A DNA stretch of 64,000 bases from Mycobacterium sp. MBM (GCA_021648845.1 JAKJHY010000031.1:1-64000), one strand, 5' to 3'; positions 56,843-64,000 are shown, counted from the stretch's first letter. A program made the numbers and translations. The notes: generated by a model from the sequence alone, not told the origin.

Positions 56843-57352
56843 ATGACGTCCACCACCGCGATCACGGCGCGCATCGTCCCCAACCTGTGGTTCGACAGGC
56901 AGGCGTTGGAGGCCGCCGAGCACTACATCGCCGCCTTCGGGGGCAACGGCAGGATCGTCGGCACCACCCCGGCGCATCCCGGTGCGCCGTCCCCGCAGGA
57001 TGTGCCGATGATCGTCGAGTTCGAACTGGACGGGCAACCGTTCGTCGGGATCAATGGCGGTCCGCAGTTCACCTTCAGCGAGGCCGTCTCGCTCGAGGTG
57101 CGGGTGGACGGTCAGCAGCGTCTCGATCAGCTCTGGGCGGCACTGGCCGACGGCGGCGAGGAGCAGCCCTGCGGATGGCTCAAGGACAAGTACGGGCTGT
57201 CCTGGCAGATCACCCCGACGGCGTATTACGACCTGATGGCGCGCGGTGATGCGGCGGCCAATGAGCGACTGATGAACGCGGTGATGGCCACCTTCGGCAA
57301 GTTCGACGTGGCCGCGTTGGAGGCGGCACACCGGTCAGAGGACGGGCGGTAG
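56843..57352 (+). CDS. VOC-superfamily (PhnB-like) protein
   Basis: A 169-residue two-domain glyoxalase/bleomycin-resistance fold: ARIVPNLWFDRQALEAAEHYIAAFGG, MIVEFELDGQPFVGINGGPQF, and WLKDKYGLSWQITPTAYYDLM are the PhnB/3-demethylubiquinone methyltransferase-like lines (GWLKDKYGLSWQI is the diagnostic one). Metal ligand Glu/Gln candidates are present but not certain. ATG at 56843 uses AAAGG; GTG at 56834 is an alternative. The last 18 bases overlap sigG tail to tail. Function unknown. Confidence 0.85.
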   Translation: MTSTTAITARIVPNLWFDRQALEAAEHYIAAFGGNGRIVGTTPAHPGAPSPQDVPMIVEFELDGQPFVGINGGPQFTFSEAVSLEVRVDGQQRLDQLWAALADGGEEQPCGWLKDKYGLSWQITPTAYYDLMARGDAAANERLMNAVMATFGKFDVAALEAAHRSEDGR

Positions 57353-58327
57353 CCCGAACTTCTCGAACAGCCGGGTGTCCAGGAACGCGACGACGTGGGT
57401 GATCCCGACGTCCGTGATGTCCAGGACGTGCAGTTGGAACGCCTCATGCACGCCGGTCTGCGGACTGCGCAGGTACATGCCCGCGGCCGTCTGACCGTTG
57501 GCGGTGGTGCAGACGAACCGCATATCGCCGGCCCGTTCGGCCGGGCACTTGTCGCGCGACAGTGCGCCGATGGCCGCCGGCCCGACGTACCAGCTGTCGA
57601 ACGGCGGCATCTCCCAGATCGCGTCGTCGGTGAACAGCGTTTCCAACTGCGCGATGTCGTAGTTCTCGAAGGCCGCGATGTAGCGCGTCAGCAGTTCGCG
57701 GGCCTCGCCGGACTCGGGGGCGAGCAGCGGCTGATCCTGGCTGGGACCGACCGCGTCGAGTTGCGCGCGGGCCCGCTGCAAAAGGCTGTTGACCGCGGCA
57801 GTGGAGGTGCCGACCGCCTCGGCCACTTCCGCGGCGCGCCACTGCAGCACATCGCGCAGCACCAACACCGCGCGCTGTCGCGGGGACAGGTGCTGCAGTG
57901 CGGCGACGAACGCCAGCCGCACCGACTCCCGGGTGCCGACCACGGTCTGCGGGTCGGCCGGGTCATCGGCATCGGGTAATGGCTCCAACCACGGGACTTC
58001 GTGTCGCTCATGGATGTCCGCGTGCGGATCGGAGCTTTGGGTGCCCAAACCGGACGGCAGCGGCCGGCGCTGTTTGCCCTCCAGCGCGGTCAGCGAGGTA
58101 TTGGTGGCGATGCGGTACAGCCAGGTGCGCACCGAGGATTTGCCCTCAAAACGGTCGTAGGACTTCCAGGCGCGCAGGAACGTCTCTTGGACCAGGTCCT
58201 CGGCATCGTGCACCGAACCGGTCATCCGGTAACAGTGCGCCAGCAACTCGCGCCGATACCGCTGGGCATCGGCCAGAAAGGCATCCCGGGAGTCGAAACC
58301 GTCATCTACCGCTGTGAGGACACTCAC
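57335..58327 (-). CDS. sigG: ECF RNA polymerase sigma factor SigG with SnoaL-like C-terminus
   Basis: A 330-residue ECF sigma factor. Sigma2 (about 25-95): HCYRMTGSVHDAEDLVQETFLRAWKSYDRFEGKSSVRTWLYRIATN; sigma4 (about 140-195): LQHLSPRQRAVLVLRDVLQWRAAEVAEAVGTSTAAVNSLLQRARAQL. A C-terminal SnoaL-like (NTF2-fold) domain (about 215-330) is diagnostic of the SigG/ECF41 type, which uses it in place of a separate anti-sigma factor. GTG start; the upstream gap to the divergent lipase is 66 bases. It is next to the monoacylglycerol lipase, as in M. tuberculosis Rv0182c-Rv0183. Confidence 0.9.
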   Translation of the reverse strand: MSVLTAVDDGFDSRDAFLADAQRYRRELLAHCYRMTGSVHDAEDLVQETFLRAWKSYDRFEGKSSVRTWLYRIATNTSLTALEGKQRRPLPSGLGTQSSDPHADIHERHEVPWLEPLPDADDPADPQTVVGTRESVRLAFVAALQHLSPRQRAVLVLRDVLQWRAAEVAEAVGTSTAAVNSLLQRARAQLDAVGPSQDQPLLAPESGEARELLTRYIAAFENYDIAQLETLFTDDAIWEMPPFDSWYVGPAAIGALSRDKCPAERAGDMRFVCTTANGQTAAGMYLRSPQTGVHEAFQLHVLDITDVGITHVVAFLDTRLFEKFGLPPVL

Positions 58328-58381
58328 CTCGGCGAGCTTACCGACGCCCACCGACAACCGGGATCCCCGCCGGCGGGCAGA

Positions 58382-58387
58382 TAGGCT
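58382..58387 (+). promoter_or_regulatory. Predicted -10 element of the monoacylglycerol lipase gene
   Basis: TAGGCT, six bases before the GTG at 58394; leaderless transcript predicted. Confidence 0.45.
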
Positions 58388-58393
58388 CTTCGC

Positions 58394-59233
58394 GTGGCGA
58401 CAACGCGCAGTGAACGCAGTTTCGACGGTGTCGGTGGTACACCGATCGTCTATGACGTGTGGACTCCTGGCACCGATGCCAACGGTGTCGTCATCATCTG
58501 CCACGGCTACGCCGAGCACGCCCGCCGCTACGACCACGTCGCGCAGCGATTCGGTGAGGCCGGCCTGATCACCTACGCGTTGGACCTGCGCGGGCACGGC
58601 CGGTCCGGCGGCAAGCGGGTGTATCTGAAGAACATCTCCGAGTACACCCAGGATTTCCACCACCTGGTCGGCCTCGCCACCGCGGCGCATCCCGAGCTCA
58701 AACGAGTGGTGCTCGGCCACAGCATGGGCGGCGGCGTGGTCTTCACCTACGGTGTCGAACACCCCGATGACTACGCCGCGATGGTGCTCTCGGGCCCAGC
58801 GGTGTACGCGCACGACGGGGTGTCCCCGGTGATGGTGGTGGTCGCCAAGGTGCTCGGCGGACTGGTACCGGGGCTGCCGGTGCAGGATCTGCCCGCCGAC
58901 GCCGTATCGCGTGACCCCGCGGTGGTGGCGGCGTACGAAGCCGACCCGCTGGTGCATCACGGCAAGCTGCCCGCCGGTGTCGCCAAGGCGTTGATCGGGG
59001 TGGGCGAGACCATGCCGCAGCGGGCAGCGGCACTGACCGCGCCGCTGCTGGTGGTGCACGGCGGCCAGGACAGCTTGATCCCCGTGGCCGGCAGCGAGCG
59101 TCTGGTCGAATGCGCGGGTTCCGGCGATGTCTCACTCAAGGTCTACCCGGAGCTGTATCACGAGGTGTTCAACGAACCCGAGCGCGCCGTCGTGCTCGAT
59201 GACGTGACGTCGTGGATCGAGACCAGACTGTGA
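58394..59233 (+). CDS. Monoacylglycerol lipase/lysophospholipase (Rv0183-like)
   Basis: A 279-residue alpha/beta hydrolase: oxyanion HGYAEHARRY near 38-47, nucleophile elbow GHSMGGG (Ser near 110), acid in VVHGGQDSLIP (Asp near 226) and catalytic His in YHEVFNE near 256. It is the mycobacterial monoglyceride lipase type, which frees fatty acids from host or own lipids; the M. tuberculosis homologue is Rv0183 (recalled). It is divergent from sigG and overlaps the lipoprotein hydrolase gene by four bases. Confidence 0.92.
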   Translation: MATTRSERSFDGVGGTPIVYDVWTPGTDANGVVIICHGYAEHARRYDHVAQRFGEAGLITYALDLRGHGRSGGKRVYLKNISEYTQDFHHLVGLATAAHPELKRVVLGHSMGGGVVFTYGVEHPDDYAAMVLSGPAVYAHDGVSPVMVVVAKVLGGLVPGLPVQDLPADAVSRDPAVVAAYEADPLVHHGKLPAGVAKALIGVGETMPQRAAALTAPLLVVHGGQDSLIPVAGSERLVECAGSGDVSLKVYPELYHEVFNEPERAVVLDDVTSWIETRL

Positions 59234-60276
59234 AAAGAGCCGCCCGCCAGCTGTGTTCATTGCTGCTCGCCGCCGTGCTGGTGGCCGGCTGCTCGGCCGA
59301 GGAACAGCCGGCCGAACCACAGGGCTGGGTCGAGGATGAGGTGTCGTTCACCGATTCGGCCGGGCTGACGCTGCACGGCACCTACCGTCACCACGGTGAC
59401 GATATCGGTCCTGCCGCCCTGTTGATCTCCGAGAGCGGGCAGACCGACCGCAACGGCGATAACGCGGTGGCCGGTCCGGTGGGTAATATGCGCCAGCTGG
59501 CGGAGTACCTGTCGGAGAAGGGCATCGCATCGCTGCGGTACGACAAGGTCGGCACCGGTAAGACCGGGCTGGGCCCGTACGCTCAACGCCCGGCCGATGT
59601 CGGCAGCGCCGCCTACTCGGCGGGGGCGCGCGCCGCGGTGCGGTACCTCGCCGGGCGGCCGGGCACCGATGGTGCCCGGATCTCGGTCTACGCCCTGGGT
59701 GAGGGCACCATCCACGCCATGACACTGGCCGACGATATCGAGCCGGACGCCCCGAAGATCCACTCGCTCGGGCTGTTTCAGCCGTTGCCGGGTCGCTACC
59801 TGGACATCATCAGCGCCCGGGTGCGGGTGGATGTGGATGCCGCGGTGCAGAGCGGGGCGAAGACGCCCGAGCAGGGCAAGACCGTCCTCGACGCGTGGGC
59901 CGCGGCGGTGGCCGAGGCGCGGACCCGAGGCACCGCACCGGCGCAGTTGCCCGATGGGCTCGGCGCAATTCTGAATCCGGGAAATGTCAAAGCCGTGGTC
60001 GAGGCCGATGCGATCGATCCGCTCGCCCTGGCTGAGAAGCTGCCCACCGGCACACCGGTGCTGCTCACCTGTTCGGATTCCGACGGCCAGGCCAGCTGTG
60101 AGGCCGTCCGGCCGCTGACGGCAGCGCTCAAACACACCGCGCTCACCGTGGTGGATCTCAAGGGCGTCAACCATGTGCTGCGCGATGACCCGTCCGACAA
60201 TGTCGCCAACTACGCCAAACCGGGTCCGTTGTCCCCGCAGCTGATCACCGCGCTGGACACCTTCGTCACCAAATAG
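59230..60276 (+). CDS. Alpha/beta-hydrolase-like lipoprotein
   Basis: A 348-residue lipoprotein: signal peptide with lipobox LVAGC (Cys18 or so). The mature protein has an alpha/beta hydrolase fold: an unusual first region SLRYDKVGTGKTG, then VYALGEGTIHAMTLAD, where the usual GxSxG reads ALGEGT, so the serine nucleophile is replaced, and a terminal His in VNHVL. Catalysis is therefore doubtful, or uses other residues. It starts on the lipase stop codon (GTGA) and is cotranscribed with it. Confidence 0.8.
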   Translation: MKRAARQLCSLLLAAVLVAGCSAEEQPAEPQGWVEDEVSFTDSAGLTLHGTYRHHGDDIGPAALLISESGQTDRNGDNAVAGPVGNMRQLAEYLSEKGIASLRYDKVGTGKTGLGPYAQRPADVGSAAYSAGARAAVRYLAGRPGTDGARISVYALGEGTIHAMTLADDIEPDAPKIHSLGLFQPLPGRYLDIISARVRVDVDAAVQSGAKTPEQGKTVLDAWAAAVAEARTRGTAPAQLPDGLGAILNPGNVKAVVEADAIDPLALAEKLPTGTPVLLTCSDSDGQASCEAVRPLTAALKHTALTVVDLKGVNHVLRDDPSDNVANYAKPGPLSPQLITALDTFVTK

Positions 60277-60349
60277 GCACCAGGCTGTGGATGAATGCGC
60301 TGATGTGGACAACCCCACCGATCGGGTCGACCCTGTCGGATCCCTTTCC

Positions 60350-60355
60350 TAGCGT
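60350..60355 (+). promoter_or_regulatory. Predicted -10 element of the DUF2786 gene
   Basis: TAGCGT, six bases before the ATG at 60362; leaderless transcript predicted. Confidence 0.45.
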
Positions 60356-60361
60356 GGGCTC

Positions 60362-61111
60362 ATGAGCAACGACAAGATGCTGGCCCGGATCGCGGCGCTG
60401 TTGCGGCAGGCCGAAGGCACCGACAACGTCCATGAGGCCGAGGCCTTCATGACCGCGGCGCAGCGGCTGGCCACCGCGACGTCGATCGATCTTGCGGTGG
60501 CCCGCGCGCATTCGGCGCAGCGCACGGCAGCGCAGCAGCCGGTACAGCGCACCATCACGATCGGCGAACCCGGTACCCGAGGGCTGCGTACCTACGTGCA
60601 ACTGTTCGTGGTGATCGCGATGGCCAATGACGTGAAATGTGATGTGGCGTCGAACTCGACGTATGTGTACGCCTACGGCTTCGGCGAGGACATCGATGCC
60701 AGCCACGCGCTCTACGCCGGGCTGCTGGTGCAGATGGTCAAGGCGTCCGACAGCTACATCGCCTCGGGTGCGCACCGTCCCACGCCGACCATCACCGCAC
60801 GCCTGAACTTCCACCTGGCATTCGGGGCGCGGGTCGGACAGCGATTGGCCGAGGCGCGTGAGGAGGCTCGGCGCAGCGCCACCGAGGATGCGACGCGCGC
60901 ACCGGGAACCGCGCTTGCACTGCGCAACAAGGATCTGGAGCTGACATCGTTCTACCGCCAGTCGTCGGCCGCCCGCGGCACCTGGCGCGCCACCAGCGCG
61001 TCGGCGGGCTATTCCTCGGCGGCGCGCCGCGCCGGGGATCGAGCAGGCCGCCGGGCGCGGCTGGGCCCGAGCCAGGAGATCTCCGGAGCGCGCAGACCGC
61101 TGGAGCGCTGA
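60362..61111 (+). CDS. DUF2786 domain protein (Rv0184-like)
   Basis: A 249-residue soluble protein. Residues 1-40 (KMLARIAALLRQAEGTDNVHEAEAFMTAAQRL) are the DUF2786 helical signature, also found in phage and plasmid proteins. A middle domain (YVQLFVVIAMANDVKCDVASNSTYVYAYGF) and a basic C-terminal tail rich in Arg/Ser follow. It shares one base with the following metallohydrolase gene, so the two are translated as a pair. Biochemical role unknown. Confidence 0.85.
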   Translation: MSNDKMLARIAALLRQAEGTDNVHEAEAFMTAAQRLATATSIDLAVARAHSAQRTAAQQPVQRTITIGEPGTRGLRTYVQLFVVIAMANDVKCDVASNSTYVYAYGFGEDIDASHALYAGLLVQMVKASDSYIASGAHRPTPTITARLNFHLAFGARVGQRLAEAREEARRSATEDATRAPGTALALRNKDLELTSFYRQSSAARGTWRATSASAGYSSAARRAGDRAGRRARLGPSQEISGARRPLER

Positions 61112-61590
61112 TGCGCGACACCCAGCGCGCGAAGGTCTATGCGGCAGAGGAATTCGTGCGCACCCTGTTCGACCGCGCCGCCCAGCACGGAACCGGCGCC
61201 ATCGATTTCTTCGGAACCGCGCTGACGCTGCCGCCGGAAGCGCGGTTCGCCTCGGTGGAATCGGTGCAACGCTACGTCGCCGATGTGCTGGGCATGCCGA
61301 CGGTACGCGAACGCTGGCCCGATGCGGCACCGCTGGCGGTGCGTTCCCGGCGCGGAGTGACCGCGGCGCACTACGAGAACGGGACGATCGCGGTGCCGGA
61401 CCGGCACAGCACGTGGGCGCTGCGCGAGCTGGTGGTGCTGCATGAGATTGCCCACCACCTCACCGCGACGGGTGCGCCGCACGGCAGGGAATTCGTCGGC
61501 ACCATGAGCGAACTGGCAGGCTGGGTGATGGGACCCGAAGCGCAGCACGTGCTGCGGGTTGTCTATTCGAAACAGGGGGTGGCCGGGTGA
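61111..61590 (+). CDS. TIGR04338-type metallohydrolase with HExxH motif (Rv0185-like)
   Basis: A 159-residue predicted zincin. VLHEIAHHLTATGAPHGREFVG (near residues 109-130) gives the HExxH zinc site with a third His (HG) thirteen residues later, and the family name TIGR04338 is recalled from memory. The remainder is a helical N-terminal half. It starts at the last base of the DUF2786 stop and its end overlaps the O-methyltransferase start (GTGA). Protein or peptide cleavage is inferred. Confidence 0.83.
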   Translation: MRDTQRAKVYAAEEFVRTLFDRAAQHGTGAIDFFGTALTLPPEARFASVESVQRYVADVLGMPTVRERWPDAAPLAVRSRRGVTAAHYENGTIAVPDRHSTWALRELVVLHEIAHHLTATGAPHGREFVGTMSELAGWVMGPEAQHVLRVVYSKQGVAG

Positions 61591-62234
61591 CAGAACCGGC
61601 GGATGTGGACGGGCTGTTCGGCGAGTTGCTGCACACCGAGGATGATGCGCTGCGCGCGGCGCGGGCCTCGACCGAGCCGGCGGGGATGCCGGCCATCGAG
61701 GTGTCCGCGCAGCACGGTCACCTCCTGACGCTGTTCGCGAAGATGACCGGCGCCCGTCGGGTGCTGGAAATCGGCACGCTGGCAGGTTATTCCACGATAT
61801 GCCTGGCGCGCGGTGTCGGTGCGCAGGGGCGGGTCGTCACGTGCGAGTACGAGTCCCGGCACGCCGACGTGGCCCGGGAGAACTTGGAGCGCGCCGGTGT
61901 GGCCGACCGTGTCGAGGTGATCGTCGGTGCCGCGCTGGACACCCTGGCGACCCTGACGGGCCCGTTCGATCTGTTCTTCATCGACGCGGACAAGGAGAAC
62001 AATCCCGCGTACGTCGAGGCCGCGATCAGGCTGGCCAAGCCCGGTGCGCTCATCGTGGTCGACAACGTCGCCCGCGGTGGCCGGGTGTTCGACCCGGCGC
62101 CGGACGACGCGCAGGCCGTTGCCGTCCGCGACACCCTGGCGATGATGGGCGACCATCCGCGCCTGGACGCGGCGGCCATCCAGACCGTCGGCGCCAAGGG
62201 GTGGGACGGATTCGCGGTCGCGCTCGTCACGTGA
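61587..62234 (+). CDS. SAM-dependent O-methyltransferase (Rv0187-like)
   Basis: A 215-residue class-I methyltransferase of the caffeoyl-CoA/catechol O-methyltransferase type. Motif I is VLEIGTLAGYSTICLARGV near residue 55, followed by TCEYESRHADVARENLERAG; DLFFIDADKENNPAYVEAA near 130 holds the metal ligands (Asp, Asp, Asn) typical of the COMT subgroup. Divalent metal-dependent methylation of a catechol-like substrate is inferred. GTG start overlapping the metallohydrolase stop. Confidence 0.88.
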   Translation: MTEPADVDGLFGELLHTEDDALRAARASTEPAGMPAIEVSAQHGHLLTLFAKMTGARRVLEIGTLAGYSTICLARGVGAQGRVVTCEYESRHADVARENLERAGVADRVEVIVGAALDTLATLTGPFDLFFIDADKENNPAYVEAAIRLAKPGALIVVDNVARGGRVFDPAPDDAQAVAVRDTLAMMGDHPRLDAAAIQTVGAKGWDGFAVALVT

Positions 62235-62284
62235 GTTGGGCGTTCACCGGCACGCGAAGCCCGCGACGGGTATTAACTACTGGT

Positions 62285-62800
62285 GTGAACAAGGCACTCG
62301 CCGCAGGTGCGACCGCCCTGTGTGCTGCGCTGGCGTGCGCGCCGACAGCTCAGGCTGACCGGGTCGAACCCGTGCCGATTTACGGCTACTACGACGTGTT
62401 CATCGACTTCTCGAAGCAGACGTTCAACTCGATGCCGACCCCGATGAACCCCGTGGCATACCCGACTGAGTTCGCCACGCACTGCGATCTCGACGGTTGT
62501 GTGGCGCGGATGGACAACAGTGATGACCAAGCCCGCAATCCCGCCGCCCCCTTGTTCTTCGAATATCGATGGAACAATGCACGGTGGGAGACAAGTGGCG
62601 AGCAGCCATATTTGTGTAATCGCACCGACCCTGGCAGCGGGGTGCCCGCCGTGCGCTCGGACTACTGGATTCCGAACGCGGACGGCAGTTTCCACGGTGA
62701 GCGCACGCTCGTCGTCGGCGGAACCGGGTGCCCCGGAGAGGGTCCGGGTACGCACTGGGTTCCGATCAGCCTGACCCCGATCGACGGCCCACCGCGCTGA
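62285..62800 (+). CDS. Secreted protein of unknown function
   Basis: A 171-residue protein with a clear signal peptide (VNKALAAGATALCAALACAPTAQA-D, cleaved about residue 24). The mature domain is rich in Tyr/Pro and has four Cys (CDLDGC near 66, YLCNRTDPG near 115, GGTGCPGEG near 150) that may form two disulfides; it ends in HWVPISLTPIDGPPR. It looks like the small secreted proteins common in mycobacteria. GTG start was chosen because the frame upstream lies in the methyltransferase gene. Confidence 0.75.
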   Translation: MNKALAAGATALCAALACAPTAQADRVEPVPIYGYYDVFIDFSKQTFNSMPTPMNPVAYPTEFATHCDLDGCVARMDNSDDQARNPAAPLFFEYRWNNARWETSGEQPYLCNRTDPGSGVPAVRSDYWIPNADGSFHGERTLVVGGTGCPGEGPGTHWVPISLTPIDGPPR

Positions 62801-63526
62801 TCACGCGTGCGGGCCCCATTCCGCCGCGGCCCGCGCGGCGCGCAGGGCCTCGACAATGAGCGCCTCACGCTGGACGAACCGCTCGGTGGGTGTCGGCACC
62901 GAGATCGCCACGATGTGACCGCCCGGCAGCTTCCCGGCGATACCCGCCGCCGAGATTCCGCTGGTGTGCTCGTCGCGGTCATATGCGATACCGGACTCGC
63001 GGATGCCGCGGATCTCGGGCACCAACGCACTGGGGATCTGCGCATCGTCGAGCAGGGCCAGTGCGGCCTTGCCGTTGGCGGTGTCGTCCAGCGGGAAGCG
63101 TTCGCCGATCGCCGACACGGCGCGTAACCGGTGCGTGGATTCGATCTGGTCGATGAACCACATCTGGTGACCGCGTAGCACCGAGAGGTCCACGGTCTCG
63201 CCGGTGGCGGCTGCGACCCGTTCGATGACCGGTCGCATGACCGCAGCCAGATTCGCGCCGTCCGCGCTGGTCAACCCGAGAAGGCGATCGCCGAGGTGGT
63301 AGCGGCCGCTGCCGTCGACGGCAGCGAAACCGATATCGACGAGGGCGACCAGCAGCCTGCGTGCGGTGGACTTGGCCAGGCCGAGGTTGGCTCCGATATC
63401 CACCGGCCGCAGCAGGCCCGGCGCCGTCGCGATCTCGTCCAGTGCCGCGGCGGCGCGGCGCAGCACCTGCAGACCATCGTCACGCCCGTCAATTTTTGTG
63501 CTCGATTGCTCTTCCGCTGGCGCCAT
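62801..63526 (-). CDS. IclR-family transcriptional regulator
   Basis: A 241-residue IclR regulator. HTH at about residues 20-75: VLRRAAAALDEIATAPGLLRPVDIGANLGLAKSTARRLLVALVDIGFAAVDGSGRYHLG. The C-terminal ligand domain has the IclR lines ETVDLSVLRGHQMWFIDQIES and DDTANGKAALALLDD. ATG at 63526 chosen; a TATAGT hexamer at 63538-63533 (minus strand) lies six bases away, predicting a leaderless message. It is divergent from the FAD oxidase gene across the four-part operator, which it probably binds. Confidence 0.88.
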   Translation of the reverse strand: MAPAEEQSSTKIDGRDDGLQVLRRAAAALDEIATAPGLLRPVDIGANLGLAKSTARRLLVALVDIGFAAVDGSGRYHLGDRLLGLTSADGANLAAVMRPVIERVAAATGETVDLSVLRGHQMWFIDQIESTHRLRAVSAIGERFPLDDTANGKAALALLDDAQIPSALVPEIRGIRESGIAYDRDEHTSGISAAGIAGKLPGGHIVAISVPTPTERFVQREALIVEALRAARAAAEWGPHA

Positions 63527-63540
63527 GGTGTCACTATATT

Positions 63541-63579
63541 GATCCGCTGTACGAATCGCCAAGATTCGCATTACGGATC
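63541..63579. promoter_or_regulatory. Four-half-site operator between iclR and the FAD oxidase
   Basis: GATCCG at 63541, CGAATC at 63552, GATTCG at 63563 and CGGATC at 63574 follow each other at exact 11-base steps. The outer pair and the inner pair are each perfect complements, all centred on 63560. The steps place all four on one face of the helix. IclR proteins bind as dimers or tetramers, so this looks like a complete operator. Confidence 0.75.
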
Positions 63580-63596
63580 TCATTGAGGGTGGAGCC

Positions 63597-64000
63597 ATGG
63601 CCGGTCGGTACATCTTTCGCGGTGACGACGATTACGAGCGCGCTCGCGCGCAGACGGTGTGGAATGCCCGCACACCGCAGCGCTACCCGGACGTCGTCGT
63701 CCAGGCCGCCGACGTCGACGATGTGGTCGACGCCATCCGCTACGCCCGCGAACGCGGGCTGACGGTCGGGGTGCGATCCGGTGGGCACAGCTGGGCGGGT
63801 AACCATGTCCGCGACGGCGGAATGCTGCTGGATGTCAAGGGGCTGGACCAGTGCGCCATCGACATCGACACCCGCACCGCGGTGGTCGGACCGGGCATGG
63901 GCGGCAGCGTGCTGGCCGAACTGCTCGCCGAACACGAGCTGTTCTTCCCGGCCGGCCATTGCAAGGGCGTGTGCATCGGCGGCTACCTGTTACAGGGTGG
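63597..64000 (+). CDS. FAD-binding oxidoreductase, berberine-bridge/PCMH type (3' end outside window)
   Basis: The first 134 residues of a FAD-linked oxidase: WNARTPQRYPDVVVQAADVDDVVDAIRYARERGLTVGVRSGGHSWAG is the FAD-binding segment of the BBE/PCMH family (Arg-Ser-Gly-Gly-His-Ser, His being the usual covalent FAD site), followed by LLDVKGLDQCAIDIDTRTAVVGPG and a Cys in CKGVCIGGY where a second covalent flavin bond is often made. GGTGGAG before the ATG. The gene is divergent from iclR and cut off by the end of the window. Oxidation of an aromatic or sugar substrate is likely. Confidence 0.88.
   Translation, partial: MAGRYIFRGDDDYERARAQTVWNARTPQRYPDVVVQAADVDDVVDAIRYARERGLTVGVRSGGHSWAGNHVRDGGMLLDVKGLDQCAIDIDTRTAVVGPGMGGSVLAELLAEHELFFPAGHCKGVCIGGYLLQG

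Noticed and set aside
1..64000. tRNA, rRNA, insertion sequences, prophage or plasmid origin genes
   Set aside because: None was seen. The only mobile-like features are the HNH gene and its relic; no transposase, integrase or attachment-site pair was found.

Overview
The window is high-GC actinobacterial chromosome and almost certainly comes from a mycobacterium, probably a rapid grower of the Mycolicibacterium type. The evidence is a complete mce1-type operon with yrbE permeases and Mce-associated genes, an MmpS/MmpL pair, DUF732, a 13E12-type HNH protein, an NDMA-dependent alcohol dehydrogenase and GTG-rich starts. From memory, gene order follows M. tuberculosis Rv0155-Rv0187 in blocks (pntAB; TetR; adhE1-thioesterase-SRPBCC-mce1R-fadD5-mce1-Rv0175/0178; sigG-Rv0183; Rv0184-Rv0185-Rv0187), with accessory blocks between. 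The genus and this synteny are inference; no search was run.

Layout. 0-7 kb: end of an HNH protein, an EamA exporter, transhydrogenase pntA-pntB, corA and three small envelope or hypothetical genes. 7-13 kb: a 36-codon gene divergent from a TetR gene that overlaps an SDR gene, then a ferredoxin reductase plus desaturase pair and an acyl-CoA dehydrogenase. 13-18.8 kb: a sugar-acid module made of a decayed tctC copy, tctC-tctB-tctA, a decayed DUF222/HNH gene, and a galactarate/talarate dehydratase with a FadR-type regulator. 18.9-22.5 kb: phospholipase D-like protein, alcohol dehydrogenase, thioesterase and SRPBCC protein. 22.5-37.7 kb: the mce1 locus (mce1R, fadD5, yrbE1A-B, mce1A-F and four Mas genes), a lipid importer. 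38-46.4 kb: a large exported protein with a KPDT-repeat tail, a TetR/GNAT divergent pair, a glycosidase-like exported protein, GlsB, a sugar dehydrogenase-like lipoprotein and pirin. 46.4-52 kb: MarR, then TetR divergent from mmpS-mmpL-DUF732-DUF5078. 52-57 kb: SDR, TetR/sulfatase pair, NDMA-dependent ADH and a VOC protein. 57-64 kb: sigG, monoacylglycerol lipase, lipoprotein hydrolase, DUF2786, metallohydrolase, O-methyltransferase, a secreted protein, IclR and the start of a berberine-bridge-like oxidase.

Lipid handling is the main theme: FadD5 and Mce1 uptake, acyl-CoA dehydrogenase, desaturase with its reductase, lipases, thioesterase and MmpL export. The most notable new observations are regulatory. 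Several divergent promoters carry near-perfect palindromes, above all a 51-bp palindrome containing both start codons of the tetR/GNAT pair and a four-half-site, 11-bp-phased operator between iclR and the FAD oxidase. At least ten genes have a TAnnnT hexamer exactly six bases before the start codon, which predicts leaderless transcripts. No tRNA, rRNA, CRISPR array, insertion sequence or prophage was seen.
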